A DNA stretch of 64,000 nucleotides from positions 186,001 to 250,000 of the forward strand of contig NZ_JTJW01000001.1 in NCBI RefSeq assembly GCF_000805385.1, read 5' to 3'. This document shows, one piece after another, positions 16,581 to 26,988 of the stretch. Position 1 is the stretch's first letter; each line of letters begins with the position of its first letter. This DNA is from Mycolicibacterium setense. Its GTDB lineage: Bacteria > Actinomycetota > Actinomycetes > Mycobacteriales > Mycobacteriaceae. The translations under genes and the position numbers were made by a program. Below the pieces are notes generated by a model. That model made no database searches. It was not told the origin of the DNA and saw only the letters and a program-made list of their open reading frames with translations.

Positions 16581-17111
16581 GTGGGTGAATTTCCGCCACA
16601 CGATCCGGACGACGATGAAGACTATGACGATCTCTCGGCGCTCGATTTCTCGTGTGCCGACGATGGTTCAAACGACCCTGGGTTGGATGTATTTGCCTCG
16701 TACGAGGAGCTCGTCGAATCGGGCGACACTGGATTTGACAGCGCGGTATCCGGCACAGGCAACGATGAGAACCTTGCAGCGCCGTTGTTCTCAGTCACCA
16801 ACCCGCCGGAAACCGTCACGGTGACGGTGTTCATGGACGGCCGGGTGCACGAGATCGAATTGGCACCGAAAGCCGTCAATCTGACCGAACGGGATCTCGC
16901 CGAGGAGATCCTGGTCATCGCGGACCTGGCAGCCAAACAGGCCAAGTCCGCCCAGTACTCGGCCATGCTCGCCGAAATGCGCGAACATGGACACGACGAC
17001 GCGGCGACCCGCGACTTTCTGACCCGTGACCTGGATTTGCTCACCCCGGAGCAAGCTGACGACGCTCGGGCCCAGGTCTTTTCGACGCGCTATGGAGGCG
17101 ATAATGGTTGA
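16581..17111 (+). CDS. espH: ESX-1 secretion-associated protein EspH
   Basis: The 176-residue protein has an acidic N-terminus (HDPDDDEDYDDLSALDFS, matching the DDHGDLDALDFS region of M. tuberculosis EspH). A folded part begins SVTNPPETVTVTVFMDGRVHEIEL, where Rv3867 has FTVTNPQGSVSVSTLMDGR. EspH is a cytoplasmic factor needed for export of the EspE/EspF pair in M. marinum. It starts at GTG 16581 after AGAGGGCG. The last 8 bases overlap the start of eccA1. Confidence 0.88.
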   Translation: MGEFPPHDPDDDEDYDDLSALDFSCADDGSNDPGLDVFASYEELVESGDTGFDSAVSGTGNDENLAAPLFSVTNPPETVTVTVFMDGRVHEIELAPKAVNLTERDLAEEILVIADLAAKQAKSAQYSAMLAEMREHGHDDAATRDFLTRDLDLLTPEQADDARAQVFSTRYGGDNG

Positions 17112-18828
17112 CCACCTCGCTGGGATGTTCGGCTCCGCAGTGGGGATGCTGAGCGGTTCGCCTGCGCGTTCGCTCGAGTTGTTCACCGAGATCACCAACT
17201 ACGACGAAACCGCGTGTGACGCGTGGGTGGGTCGGATCCGCTGTGGTGACACCGATCGGGTGACGTTGTTCCGGGCCTGGTATTCGCGCTCGAACTTCGG
17301 CCAACTCGCCGGGGCCGCCGAGATCTCGATGAACGCGATGAACGCCCGGATTCCGATCGGCGGCATCTACGGCCGGGAGATCTCCTATCCGATCAACTCG
17401 CCGCTGGCGATCACGCTCGGGTTTGCCGTCCAGGAGGCCACCGAAGGCAACTACGCCGACGCGATGGAGGCGTTGGAGGATGCCCCGTCCGGGGGGTCCG
17501 GTCATCTGGTGGCCTGGGTCAAAGCCGTGATCTACGGGGCGGCGCAACGCTGGACCGATGTAATCGACCAGGTGCGGGGCGCCGATCAATGGCCGGACAA
17601 GTTCTTGGCAGCGGCGGCCGGTGTGGCTCACGGAGTGGCGGCGGCGAATCTCGGGCTGTTCACCGAGGCCGACCGCCGACTCACCGAGGCAAACGACACG
17701 CCGGCCGGTCAGGCATGTGCGCCCGCGATAGCGTGGTACTTGGCGATGGCCCGGCGGTACCAGGGCAACGAAGAGTCTGCACACGTTCTACTCGAGTGGT
17801 TGCAGGCGAACTTTCCTGAACCCAAAGTGACTGCGGCGCTGCGCGATCCGGCCTATCGACTGGAGACAACGACCGCCGAGAAGATCGCTGCGCGTACCGA
17901 TCCGTGGGATCCCTCCAGTGTGGTCGCCGATACGTCGGGGCGGGAGAAGTTGCTGGCGGAGGCGCAGGCCGAGCTCGACCGGCAGATCGGTCTGAGCCGG
18001 GTCAAGGATCAGATCGAGGCGTACCGCGCGGCGACGCAGATGGCAAGGATTCGTGCGGCGCGTGGCATGAAGGTGGGCCAGACCTCCAAGCACATGATCT
18101 TCGCTGGCCCACCGGGCACAGGTAAGACCACGATCGCGCGCGTGGTGGCCAACATCCTCGCCGGCCTAGGGGTGATCGCCGAGCCGAAGCTGATCGAAAC
18201 CTCACGTAAGGATTTCGTCGCCGAGTACGAGGGACAGTCGGCCGTCAAGACTGCCAAGACGATCGACCGGGCTTTGGGTGGTGTGCTGTTCATCGACGAG
18301 GCCTACACCCTCGTGCAAGAGCGCGACGGCCGAGCCGATCCTTTCGGTACCGAGGCGCTGGACACTTTGCTGGCCCGGATGGAGAACGACCGCGACCGGC
18401 TGGTGGTCATCATCGCCGGTTACAGCAACGACATCGACCGGCTACTGGAGACCAACGACGGTCTGCGCTCTCGTTTCGCCACTCGGATCGAGTTCGACTC
18501 CTACTCTCCAGACGACATCGTCGAGATCACCAAAGTCATTGCGAAGGCGAATGATTCGCAGCTCGACGAAGATGCGGCCAAGCGCGTGCATCAGGCGGCC
18601 ATGCTGCTGAGTCAGCGCACGCTCAACGGCAAGCCGGCCTTGGACATCGCCGGTAACGGCCGGTACGCGCGGCAGTTGGTAGAGGCAGGCGAGCAGAACC
18701 GCGATATGCGGCTGGCTCGCTCGCTCGACTTCGAGAACCTCGGAGTAGAGCAGCTCAGTGAGGTCAACGGAGAAGACATGGCAGCGGCGATCGCGGCGGT
18801 ACACAGCCGCCTGAGCATCGGCGAATAG
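17104..18828 (+). CDS. eccA1: ESX-1 AAA+ ATPase EccA1
   Basis: The 574-residue protein (573 in M. tuberculosis) has an N-terminal TPR-like helical domain (about 1-270) and a C-terminal CbxX/CfqX-type AAA+ domain. The latter shows Walker [10 protein letters not shown], Walker [12 protein letters not shown] and an arginine-finger region [10 protein letters not shown]. It is thought to strip EspG from PE/PPE cargo or otherwise aid recycling in the cytoplasm. The start is the ATG at 17104 (MVDHLAGMF), which has GGAGGC upstream and overlaps espH. The frame extends 26 codons further upstream without support. Confidence 0.95.
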   Translation: MVDHLAGMFGSAVGMLSGSPARSLELFTEITNYDETACDAWVGRIRCGDTDRVTLFRAWYSRSNFGQLAGAAEISMNAMNARIPIGGIYGREISYPINSPLAITLGFAVQEATEGNYADAMEALEDAPSGGSGHLVAWVKAVIYGAAQRWTDVIDQVRGADQWPDKFLAAAAGVAHGVAAANLGLFTEADRRLTEANDTPAGQACAPAIAWYLAMARRYQGNEESAHVLLEWLQANFPEPKVTAALRDPAYRLETTTAEKIAARTDPWDPSSVVADTSGREKLLAEAQAELDRQIGLSRVKDQIEAYRAATQMARIRAARGMKVGQTSKHMIFAGPPGTGKTTIARVVANILAGLGVIAEPKLIETSRKDFVAEYEGQSAVKTAKTIDRALGGVLFIDEAYTLVQERDGRADPFGTEALDTLLARMENDRDRLVVIIAGYSNDIDRLLETNDGLRSRFATRIEFDSYSPDDIVEITKVIAKANDSQLDEDAAKRVHQAAMLLSQRTLNGKPALDIAGNGRYARQLVEAGEQNRDMRLARSLDFENLGVEQLSEVNGEDMAAAIAAVHSRLSIGE

Positions 18829-18830
18829 CG

Positions 18831-20273
18831 ATGGCAGGCTTCCGGCTCACCACCAAGGTCCAGGTCAGTGGCTGGCGTTTTCTGCTGCGTCGCGTCGAGC
18901 ACGCGATCGTGCGCCGCGATACCCGGATGTTCGACGACCCGCTGCAGTTCTACAGCCGCGCGGTGTTCGCCGGGATCGTTGTCTCGGTTCTGATCTGCCT
19001 GGGCGCGGCGTTGATGGCGTACTTCAAGCCGCTCGGCAAGCAAGGCAGCGATCAGTTGCTGGTGGACCGGACCACCAATCAGCTCTATGTGATGCTGCCC
19101 GGAACGAACCTGTTGCGCCCGGTATACAACCTGACCTCGGCGCGACTGGCCCTCGGCAGCGCCGGCAATCCGTCGGCGGTGAAGTCCGAGGAGCTCAACC
19201 GGCTGCCGAAGGGCCAGCCGATCGGGATTCCCGGTGCACCGTACGCTACCCCGATCGGCGCGCCCGCGTCGCGATGGGCGCTGTGTGACACCGTGGCGAA
19301 GGCTGACAGCTCAGCGCCCAACGTGGAACAGGCAGTTCTGATCCGTTCGCTGGCAACGGATCTGAGTGTCGGTCCGATGCAGGCCAACCAGGGCATGCTG
19401 GTGACCTTCGAGGGCGCCAACTGGCTCGTCACGCCAGAGGGTCGGCACAGCATCGACCTCGCCGACCGAGCAGTGAGCTCGGCGGTGGGAATTCCCGTCA
19501 CCGCGAAGGCCACACCGATATCCGAGGGGCTGTTCAATGCGCTGGCCAATAGGGGCCCGTGGCAGCTGCCGGGCATCCCCGCTGCGGGTGCACCGAATAG
19601 CGTTGGGTTACCGGAGAATCTGGTGATCGGGTCGGTTTTCCAGACTGCCACCGAATCCGATCCGCAGCACTATGTGGTATTGCCGGACGGGGTGGCCCGC
19701 GTCAATGGCCCGACGGCGGCCGCGCTCCGCGCTACGAACTCGTACGGACTACTGCAGCCCCCGTCCGTGGAGGCCAGCGTGGTCGCCAAGATCGCGGAGC
19801 AAGTGTATGTGTCGCCTCTGCCGGACAAGCCGCTCGAGGTGCTGCTACGCCAGGACACGCCGGTGTTGTGCTGGGCCTGGCAGCGAGAGCCGGGTGACCA
19901 GGGGGCAAAGACCACTGTCATCGCCGGCCGTCGGCTGCCGATCCCGTACTCGGCGGTGGGCACCGGAATCGACCAGATCGGTGGGGACGCAACGGTGTAC
20001 ATCGAAGGCGGCCAGTTGGTCCGCCTGCAGTCGCCAGATCCCAGGGTGGGCGAGAGCCTGTATTACATCGACCCGCAAGGAGTGCGGTACGGCATCGCCA
20101 ATGATGACGCTGCTAAGAATCTGGGCCTGTCCGGTGCGGTGAACGCGCCGTGGCAGGTCGTCGGGCTGCTGGTCGAGGGCCCTGTGTTGTCGAAGGAGGC
20201 GGCTCTGCTGGAGCACGACACTCTCCCGGCCGACCCCAATCCCCGCAAAGTCGAAAGCAAGCAGGGCTCATGA
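18831..20273 (+). CDS. eccB1: ESX-1 membrane complex component EccB1
   Basis: The 480-residue protein is identical in length to M. tuberculosis EccB1. A short cytoplasmic N-terminus ([21 protein letters not shown]) and one membrane helix (about 44-66) are followed by a large periplasmic domain made of the EccB repeats, with the conserved [15 protein letters not shown] opening. EccB forms the periplasmic part of the type VII pore with EccC, EccD and EccE. The ATG lies two bases after the eccA1 stop. The stop overlaps the eccCa1 start in ATGA. Confidence 0.96.
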   Translation: MAGFRLTTKVQVSGWRFLLRRVEHAIVRRDTRMFDDPLQFYSRAVFAGIVVSVLICLGAALMAYFKPLGKQGSDQLLVDRTTNQLYVMLPGTNLLRPVYNLTSARLALGSAGNPSAVKSEELNRLPKGQPIGIPGAPYATPIGAPASRWALCDTVAKADSSAPNVEQAVLIRSLATDLSVGPMQANQGMLVTFEGANWLVTPEGRHSIDLADRAVSSAVGIPVTAKATPISEGLFNALANRGPWQLPGIPAAGAPNSVGLPENLVIGSVFQTATESDPQHYVVLPDGVARVNGPTAAALRATNSYGLLQPPSVEASVVAKIAEQVYVSPLPDKPLEVLLRQDTPVLCWAWQREPGDQGAKTTVIAGRRLPIPYSAVGTGIDQIGGDATVYIEGGQLVRLQSPDPRVGESLYYIDPQGVRYGIANDDAAKNLGLSGAVNAPWQVVGLLVEGPVLSKEAALLEHDTLPADPNPRKVESKQGS

Positions 20274-22498
20274 CAACCAGGAAGTTCACCCCGACGATCA
20301 AGCGGGGTCCGCGGCTGACACCGGGCGAGATCAATGTTGCTCCCCCCGACGACCTCGGAATCGAGATCCCACCGTCGGGCATGCAGAAGGCCATGCCATA
20401 TGTCATGGGCGGCTGCATGATCGGAATGATCGCGATCATGATCTTCACCGGGGTGCGCCAGCTGTCCCCGTACATGCTGATGATGCCGCTGATGATGATC
20501 ATGGGCACCGTCGGCTTCATGGGCAGTGGTGGTGCCGGCGGCAAGAAGGTCCCCGAGATCAACGCCGACCGTAAGGAGTATCTGCGGTATCTGGCCGGGC
20601 TGCGTACCCGCGTGACATCATCGGCATCGGCGCAGGTGGCGTTCTTCGGTTACCACGCACCGAATCCCGACGATCTGTTGTCGATCATCGGTACCCACCG
20701 ACAGTGGTCGCGACAGGCCAACTCGGACTTCTACGCTGCCACACGTATCGGCATCGGTGCCGAGATCGCGGTGGACCGCCTGCTCAAGCCGAATACCAGC
20801 GGTGACCTGGCCGGTCCAGATGGTGCGCCACAGCCGCACCTGGAGCCGGTCAGCCACATGTGGGTGACGAAGTTCCTGCGCACCCACGGCCTGATCCACG
20901 ATTGTCCCAAACTTGTTCAGCTACGGACATTTCCGACCATTGCGGTGGGTGGGGACCTTACCGGTGCCTCGGCGCTGCTGACCGCCATGATCTGTCATCT
21001 GGCGGTGTTCCATCCGCCAGACCTGCTGCAGATCCGGGTCCTCACGGACAACCCGGAAGACCCCAACTGGTCGTGGGTCAAGTGGTTGCCCCACGTGCAG
21101 CACCAGACTGACACCGATGCGGCCGGGCCAACACGGTTGGTGTACACGCGTCCCGACGGCCTCAGCGATCTGACCGCGCGTGGCCCGCACAGTGCCGACG
21201 CCGCGCCCGGTGGGCCGTACGTGATCGTGGTGGACCTCACCGGCGGTAAGGCCGGGTTCCCGGTCGACGGCCGGGCCGGCGTCACCGTTCTCACCCTGGG
21301 CAATCACCGCGGCTCGGCGTACCGGCTGCGGGTCGATCCCGACGGAACAGCAGATGACAAGCTGCCGAATCAGAACTACCGCGAGGTGACGCGAGTTGTC
21401 GATCGTATGACCCCGGCGCAGGCCGGCCGGGTTGCCCGCAAGCTCGCGGGCTGGTCGATCACCGGCACGATCATCGACAAGAACGTACGGGTGCAGAAGA
21501 AGGTCTCCACCGAATGGCACCATCTGGTCGGCGCCAAGTCGGTGGAAGAGGTGGTCCCGGCACGATGGCGGATGTTCGCCGACACCGACCGAGACCGACT
21601 GCGGATCCCGTTCGGTCATGAGCTCAAGTCGGGCGAGATCATGCATCTCGATATAAAGGAAGGCGCCGAGTTCGGTGCCGGTCCGCACGGCATGCTCATC
21701 GGAACCACTGGCTCGGGCAAGTCGGAGTTCTTGCGGACATTGATCCTGTCGTTGGTGGCTACCCACCATCCCGATCAGATCAATCTGTTGCTCACCGACT
21801 TCAAGGGCGGTTCGACCTTCCTCGGTATGGAGAAGCTGCCGCACACCGCAGCGGTCGTCACCAATATGGAGGAGGAGGCCGAACTCGTCAGTCGCATGGG
21901 CGAGGTGCTCACCGGTGAACTCGACCGTCGACAGTCGATCCTGCGTCAGGCCGGCCTGCAGGTTGGCGCGGCGGGCGCACTATCGGGCGTGGCCGAGTAC
22001 GAGAAGCACCGCGAGCGCGGTGCCGATCTGCCGCCCTTGCCGACGCTGTTCGTGGTGGTCGACGAGTTCGCCGAGTTGCTGCAGAACCATCCGGACTTCA
22101 TCCAGCTGTTCGACCGGATCTGTCGTGTGGGCCGATCGTTGCGCGTTCATCTTCTGCTGGCGACTCAGTCACTGAATACGGGTGGAGCGCGCATCGACAA
22201 GCTCGAGCCCAACCTGACATACCGAATTGCGTTGCGTACCACCAGTTCAGCCGAATCCAAGGCGGTGATCGGTACTCCTGAGGCGCAGTACATCACCAAT
22301 AAGGAGAGCGGAGTGGGCTTCCTGCGCGTGGGCATGGAGGATCCGATGAAGTTCCGGAGCGTCTACACCGGCAACAACTACGTGCCCGCCCTGATGGACT
22401 CGACCGACGGTGAGGCCAAGCCGCGGGCGAAGCGTCAGGCCCGGGTTCGGATCCACCAGTTCACGACCACTCCCATTTTCGATACGGCGGTGAACTGA
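20270..22498 (+). CDS. eccCa1: ESX-1 FtsK/SpoIIIE-type ATPase, membrane half (EccCa1)
   Basis: The 742-residue protein opens [20 protein letters not shown], as in Rv3870. It has two membrane helices (about 42-62 and 68-85), a degenerate ATPase-like stalk and one FtsK/SpoIIIE ATPase domain with Walker [10 protein letters not shown] and Walker [13 protein letters not shown]. As in M. tuberculosis ESX-1, the EccC motor is split into two genes. The start is the ATG at 20270, overlapping the eccB1 stop by four bases. A longer in-frame extension inside eccB1 is rejected. Confidence 0.96.
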   Translation: MTTRKFTPTIKRGPRLTPGEINVAPPDDLGIEIPPSGMQKAMPYVMGGCMIGMIAIMIFTGVRQLSPYMLMMPLMMIMGTVGFMGSGGAGGKKVPEINADRKEYLRYLAGLRTRVTSSASAQVAFFGYHAPNPDDLLSIIGTHRQWSRQANSDFYAATRIGIGAEIAVDRLLKPNTSGDLAGPDGAPQPHLEPVSHMWVTKFLRTHGLIHDCPKLVQLRTFPTIAVGGDLTGASALLTAMICHLAVFHPPDLLQIRVLTDNPEDPNWSWVKWLPHVQHQTDTDAAGPTRLVYTRPDGLSDLTARGPHSADAAPGGPYVIVVDLTGGKAGFPVDGRAGVTVLTLGNHRGSAYRLRVDPDGTADDKLPNQNYREVTRVVDRMTPAQAGRVARKLAGWSITGTIIDKNVRVQKKVSTEWHHLVGAKSVEEVVPARWRMFADTDRDRLRIPFGHELKSGEIMHLDIKEGAEFGAGPHGMLIGTTGSGKSEFLRTLILSLVATHHPDQINLLLTDFKGGSTFLGMEKLPHTAAVVTNMEEEAELVSRMGEVLTGELDRRQSILRQAGLQVGAAGALSGVAEYEKHRERGADLPPLPTLFVVVDEFAELLQNHPDFIQLFDRICRVGRSLRVHLLLATQSLNTGGARIDKLEPNLTYRIALRTTSSAESKAVIGTPEAQYITNKESGVGFLRVGMEDPMKFRSVYTGNNYVPALMDSTDGEAKPRAKRQARVRIHQFTTTPIFDTAVN

Positions 22499-22499
22499 G

Positions 22500-24281
22500 A
22501 TGAGTACAGACGCTGAACCCCGGGTGTTGCGTGAGGTGGTTCTCGGTCAGCTTGGCACCGGGGAGAGCCGCGCCTACAAGATGTGGCTGCCGCCGCTGAC
22601 CGATCCGACGCCCCTCAACGAATTGATCGAACGTGACTATCAGCGCCAGCCGCTGCGGTTCGGGCTCGGCATCATGGATGAGCCGCGCCGCCACCGTCAG
22701 GAGGTCTGGGGTGTTGACGTGTCCGCGGCGGGCGGCAACATCGCGATCGGCGGCGCACCGCAGACCGGCAAGTCGACGTTTCTGCAAACCCTGATGCTTT
22801 CGGCGGCGGCGACCCACACGCCGCGACAGGTGCAGTTCTATTGCATCGACCTCGGCGGCGGTGGGCTGATGTACATGGAGGACCTGCCTCACGTGGGCGG
22901 CGTGGCCACCCGCGCCGAACCAGATCGGGTGAACCGGGTGGTGGCCGAGGTCAAAGCTGTGCTGAGGGCCCGTGAGCAGGTGTTCAAGCAGTACCGCGTC
23001 GGATCGATCTCGGCCTACCGGGAGATGCGCGAGGATCCCAACAACCCTGCCGCGCGGGACCCGTTCGGCGATGTCTTCCTGGTGATCGACGGCTGGCCTG
23101 CCTTCGTGGCCGAGTTCCCCGATCTGGAACCGTCGGTGCAGGATCTGGCCGGTCAGGGGTTGGCGTACGGAGTACACCTCATCATCTCGACGCCACGATG
23201 GACCGAGCTCAAGTCACGCGTGCGCGACTACTTGGGCACCAAGGTGGAGTTCCGGCTCGGAGACGTCAACGAGACCCAGATCGATCGCATCACCCGCGAG
23301 ATCCCGGCGAATCGGCCGGGCCGCGCAGTCTCCGTAGAGAAGCATCACCTGATGATGGGGGTGCCGCGACTTGATGGTGTGCACAGCGCCGACAACATCG
23401 TGGCGGCGATCTCGGCTGCCGTACAGGAGGTTGCCGCGCGCCACACCGACCAGGCACCGCTGGTGCGGGTGTTGCCGGACCGCATCTACCTGCATCAGCT
23501 CGATCCGAATCCGCCAGGACCCGACGCTGATTACCGCACCCGTTGGCAGGTGCCGCTCGGTATTCGCGAGTCCGACCTCACCGTCGCGTACAACCAGATG
23601 AACACGACGCCGCACCAACTCATCTTTGGTGCCCCCAAGTCGGGCAAGACGACCGCCGCGCATGCGATAGCCAAGGCAATCTGCAGTCGCAACAGCCCCG
23701 ACCAGGTGCGGTTCATGCTGGCAGATTATCGATCGGGCCTGCTCGACGCAGTGCCCGACTCGCATCTGCTGCTGGCCGGCGCGATCAACCGCAACAGTGC
23801 CTCGCTGGAAGAGTCCATCAAGGCACTGGCATTCAATCTGAAGACGCGGCTGCCGCCACCCGACCTGACCAGCGCGCAATTGCGGGCCCGGTCCTGGTGG
23901 AGCGGTCCAGACATCGTGCTGTTGGTCGATGACTGGCACATGATTGTCGCCGCGTCCGGCATGATGTCGCCGATGGCGCCGCTGAGCCCGCTGCTGCCGG
24001 CGGCCGCCGATATCGGCCTGCACATCATTGTGACCTGCCAGATGAGCCAGGCCCACCGAGCGACGTTGGACAAGTTCGTAGGCGCCGCCTACGGCGCCGG
24101 TTCGCCTACTTTGTTCCTGTCGGGTGAGAAGAACGACTTCCCGTCGCGGGAGATCATCGTCAAGAAAAGGCCACCTGGCCAGGCATTCATGGTTTCACCG
24201 GACGGTAAGGAAGTCATTCAGGCGGCCTACGTCGATCCACCTGACGAAGAAGTGTTAGCAGCACCCCAAAAGGACAGTTAG
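22500..24281 (+). CDS. eccCb1: ESX-1 FtsK/SpoIIIE-type ATPase, cytosolic half (EccCb1)
   Basis: The 593-residue protein (591 in M. tuberculosis) has two ATPase domains: Walker [11 protein letters not shown] near residue 85 and [10 protein letters not shown] near 378, with Walker B FLVIDG and IVLLVDDW. In M. tuberculosis the last domain of EccCb1 binds the C-terminal tail of EsxB and so selects the EsxAB substrate. The EsxB tail encoded here (STVKMW) differs from the M. tuberculosis SSQMGF, so its binding pocket may differ too. It starts two bases after the eccCa1 stop. Confidence 0.96.
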   Translation: MSTDAEPRVLREVVLGQLGTGESRAYKMWLPPLTDPTPLNELIERDYQRQPLRFGLGIMDEPRRHRQEVWGVDVSAAGGNIAIGGAPQTGKSTFLQTLMLSAAATHTPRQVQFYCIDLGGGGLMYMEDLPHVGGVATRAEPDRVNRVVAEVKAVLRAREQVFKQYRVGSISAYREMREDPNNPAARDPFGDVFLVIDGWPAFVAEFPDLEPSVQDLAGQGLAYGVHLIISTPRWTELKSRVRDYLGTKVEFRLGDVNETQIDRITREIPANRPGRAVSVEKHHLMMGVPRLDGVHSADNIVAAISAAVQEVAARHTDQAPLVRVLPDRIYLHQLDPNPPGPDADYRTRWQVPLGIRESDLTVAYNQMNTTPHQLIFGAPKSGKTTAAHAIAKAICSRNSPDQVRFMLADYRSGLLDAVPDSHLLLAGAINRNSASLEESIKALAFNLKTRLPPPDLTSAQLRARSWWSGPDIVLLVDDWHMIVAASGMMSPMAPLSPLLPAAADIGLHIIVTCQMSQAHRATLDKFVGAAYGAGSPTLFLSGEKNDFPSREIIVKKRPPGQAFMVSPDGKEVIQAAYVDPPDEEVLAAPQKDS

Positions 24282-24431
24282 TATTTCTTCAACGCACTCA
24301 GCAACGCTGGCGGCGGCCCGCCAGCAAAGGGATCGGGGGACAGATTCCTTGGCGACATGGCAAACTCTCTGCTACGTCGCTTTTGAGTGCTTGTCCCTGG
24401 TTATTTCCGACCGACACAGGGGAGCAAGCAA

Positions 24432-24725
24432 ATGCAACCGTTGATGCACAACCCGGCAGCCGAAGGTGTTGCGGCACAGGTGATCGCAAACGCCGCCCGT
24501 GGACTGGCCGGCGGCACTACCGCCTCGGCAGCCGTCACCGCTCTGGTTCCGGCCGGGGTGGACGAGGTCTCGGTGATGGCCGCCGCTGCCTTCGCCAGCG
24601 AAGGCGTCGAGGCTTTGGCGGTGAACTCGTTCGCTCAGGAGGAGCTGGCACGGGCGGGGGCCGCCTACCTGGAGTCTTCGGCGATGTATACCGCGGTCGA
24701 CACAGCCAACGCCACCACTCTTTAG
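24432..24725 (+). CDS. PE35: PE-family protein PE35
   Basis: The 97-residue protein has the N-terminal helical PE domain (MQPLMHNPAAEGVAAQVIANAARGL) and lacks the long C-terminal extension of other PE proteins. Near the end MYTAVDTAN provides the YxxxD export motif. It forms a heterodimer with PPE68, encoded 35 bases downstream. The start is the ATG at 24432 after GGGGAGCAAGC. A 150-base gap follows eccCb1, so a promoter of its own is possible. Confidence 0.92.
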   Translation: MQPLMHNPAAEGVAAQVIANAARGLAGGTTASAAVTALVPAGVDEVSVMAAAAFASEGVEALAVNSFAQEELARAGAAYLESSAMYTAVDTANATTL

Positions 24726-24760
24726 TCGACACGATTCGTCAGAGTTAGGGTCTCCCAGCA

Positions 24761-26080
24761 ATGGTCGCCGTACCGCCCGTTCCGCCGACCTGGTTTGCGA
24801 TGCCGCCAGAGCTCAACACCGCGCGCTTGATGTGCGGCGCGGGCCCGGCGCCGATGCTCCAGGCGGCAGCAGGTTGGGAGGGGCTGGCGATACTGTTGGA
24901 GACCCAGGCCGACGAACTGGCTGCGGCGCTGAGCAACTTGACCTCGGTGTGGAGTGGGACGGCGAGCGAGCGTGCCGTATCCGCGACGATGCCGATGATC
25001 ATGTGGTTGCGGACCATGGTGCTGCAGGCGCAGAAGCGGGCCTTGCAGGCGGGCGCTCAGGCGAGTTCGTACTCACTCGCCTTAGCGACGACGCCGCCGA
25101 TTCCGGAGATCGAGCAGAACCACGTCACGAATGCTGTCCTGAACGCGACCAACTTTCTCGGCATCAACACGGTGCCGATCGGGTTGAACGAGATGGACTA
25201 CTTCGTGCGGATGTGGAATCAGGCTGCCGGCGCGATGGAGGCATATCACGCAGAAACTACCGTCAACCTGCTGTTCGAGCCATTCACGCCGATGAAACCG
25301 ATTGTGATGCCCGGCGTTGGCGAGATGGGCGTCGCGACAGCTCTCGCGAGCGCGGCACCGGGAGCCGCCGCGGGCCTGATTCGCAACGCCGTGATCGAGG
25401 GTGTCAGCGCGGCGACCTCGATCGAATTGGTGGGTTTGGCTGCCGGCGCCGTCGAGTCTCAGGCGACCTTGGCGGGAGCGCGGGGAGCCAGCGCGGCGAG
25501 CAAGGGCGAGGACGCAGCGCAGCAGAAGCAGGATCCAACCGACAAAAATCCCATGCAGCAGGGCATGCAGATGGCCATGCAGATGGGGCAGCAGGCCGGT
25601 CAGCTCGCGGGACAGATTCCCCAGATGTTTCAGAGCCAGATGCAGACGCTCACCCAGCCGTTGCAGCAGGCCACTCAGATGGTGAGCCAGTTCAGCGGTA
25701 TGGGCAGCCAATCTGGCATGCAGTCCGGGCTGGTGGGAGCGACGCCGTTCTCGAACCATCCGCTGGTCGGGGGCGGCGGCCCGAGTTCAGGAGCCGGCCT
25801 GGTACGTGCGGCGTCGCTGCCGGGTGCAGGTGGAACCCCGCCGCGCACGCCGCTGATGTCCAACATGTTGGGTATCACCGGGGAGGCAAAATCGGCCCCA
25901 ATGGGCGCGGCCGGTGGTGGAAGTGGCGGATTGGCACCGGTTGGTGCCGGCGGCGGCGGTGGGCCGATGGCTGGTGCTCACGGCAAAAAGGGCAAGACCG
26001 AAGAGAAGACGAAGGACGCACTGGTCTCGCCGACCGCGCTGACATACAACGACGATCACGATGAAGGCGACGACTGGTGA
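24761..26080 (+). CDS. PPE68: PPE-family protein PPE68
   Basis: The 439-residue protein begins with a PPE domain (WFAMPPELNTARLMCG; PPE at 15-17) of about 175 residues with a VWSGTAS turn near 64. A Gln/Met-rich stretch follows (GMQMAMQMGQQAGQLAGQ), then a Gly-rich tail ending NDDHDEGDDW. The EspG-binding helix tip is expected around residues 120-130. It is exported with PE35 by ESX-1 and modulates EsxAB-linked secretion in M. tuberculosis. The tail is longer than in the 368-residue M. tuberculosis protein. Confidence 0.93.
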   Translation: MVAVPPVPPTWFAMPPELNTARLMCGAGPAPMLQAAAGWEGLAILLETQADELAAALSNLTSVWSGTASERAVSATMPMIMWLRTMVLQAQKRALQAGAQASSYSLALATTPPIPEIEQNHVTNAVLNATNFLGINTVPIGLNEMDYFVRMWNQAAGAMEAYHAETTVNLLFEPFTPMKPIVMPGVGEMGVATALASAAPGAAAGLIRNAVIEGVSAATSIELVGLAAGAVESQATLAGARGASAASKGEDAAQQKQDPTDKNPMQQGMQMAMQMGQQAGQLAGQIPQMFQSQMQTLTQPLQQATQMVSQFSGMGSQSGMQSGLVGATPFSNHPLVGGGGPSSGAGLVRAASLPGAGGTPPRTPLMSNMLGITGEAKSAPMGAAGGGSGGLAPVGAGGGGGPMAGAHGKKGKTEEKTKDALVSPTALTYNDDHDEGDDW

Positions 26081-26171
26081 CTCGTCGACCAGCAAGAGAC
26101 TTTCCGGCCGAGGGGCTGGGAGACTCACCAAAGATCTGGTGAGGACACAGGAAAATTAAGGGGAATCCACC

Positions 26172-26483
26172 ATGACAATGTCTGGGTTGACTGCAGATCC
26201 GGCCACACTCGCCAAAGAGGCGGGTCACTTCGAGCGAATTGCGCACGAGTTGAACACAGTGATGCACCATGTTGAGCAGATTGGTGGCCAACTCCGGATG
26301 AATATGCAGGGCACGGCGGGTGAGGCCGCTCAGAACGCGTTGATTCGTTTCCATGAAGCCTCCACCAAGGTAAACACCGAGCTCGATGAGATATCAGCAA
26401 ACATCGGTGTTACCGGCACGGATTACGTGGGAACTGACGACGACCAGGCGCAGGCTTTGGGTTCCACAGTCAAAATGTGGTGA
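26172..26483 (+). CDS. esxB: EsxB (CFP-10 homologue) lacking the WXG tryptophan
   Basis: The 103-residue protein aligns along its length with CFP-10 (ATLAKEAGHFERIAHEL and LDEISANI). It carries the export motif YVGTD at 85-89. The turn that normally reads WXG is MQG (residues 45-47), so the defining tryptophan is replaced by methionine. The C-terminal tail LGSTVKMW differs from the M. tuberculosis tail that contacts EccCb1. AAGGGGA precedes the ATG. EsxB pairs with EsxA and directs the pair to the EccC motor. Confidence 0.93.
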   Translation: MTMSGLTADPATLAKEAGHFERIAHELNTVMHHVEQIGGQLRMNMQGTAGEAAQNALIRFHEASTKVNTELDEISANIGVTGTDYVGTDDDQAQALGSTVKMW

Positions 26484-26541
26484 TACGCACTTCCAGACCA
26501 ATCCATTTCCAAACGACAACCATCAATTAAGGAGAGATCGC

Positions 26542-26844
26542 ATGCCGAGTAGCGGCGGTTCAATCGATTACAATTTCAATGGCATTGCGGGGGATGCAGG
26601 GGACCTCGCGGGGGCTTCCACCCGAATGAATAGTTTGCTCGGCGAGGGCAAAAGCTCCATGACCACACTGCAAGCTATGTGGGGTGGTGAAGGCCAGGGA
26701 GCCTGGCTGGCTCTGCAGACTCGCTGGGACAACAACGCGGAGGAGCTGAATCAGGCTCTTACGGACCTCGGACGTGCGATCGAAGAGGCTGGCGCGCAGA
26801 TGCTTGCCACCGAGTCAGCCGTGACCCAGAGGTTCGCACCGTGA
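26542..26844 (+). CDS. esxA: EsxA (ESAT-6 homologue)
   Basis: The 100-residue WXG100 protein has WGG at 47-49 and clear ESAT-6 segments (STRMNSLLGEGKSSMTTL, RAIEEAGAQMLATESAVT). It forms the helical-hairpin dimer with EsxB and is a main ESX-1 substrate involved in membrane damage in pathogens and in conjugal DNA transfer in M. smegmatis. AAGGAGAG at 26529-26536 precedes the ATG. The N-terminal part before the first helix is Gly/Ser-rich and a few residues longer than in M. tuberculosis. Confidence 0.95.
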   Translation: MPSSGGSIDYNFNGIAGDAGDLAGASTRMNSLLGEGKSSMTTLQAMWGGEGQGAWLALQTRWDNNAEELNQALTDLGRAIEEAGAQMLATESAVTQRFAP

Positions 26845-26988
26845 CCGGTAAGTTCAAGTAGCCGGACCGTGCACACACCGTGTGGTGGGCGGGAAAGTCA
26901 GGACCGTCTGGAGATGGTCGAACCCGCCCACCCACTTGTGCTTGGGTGTAAAGATCGAATCATCTGTTTGACTATCTGAGGGGTCCCA

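Noticed and set aside
24832..26064. Alternative frame within PPE68
   Set aside because: The product is Arg/Gly-rich and disordered; PPE68 in the other frame has clear family motifs.
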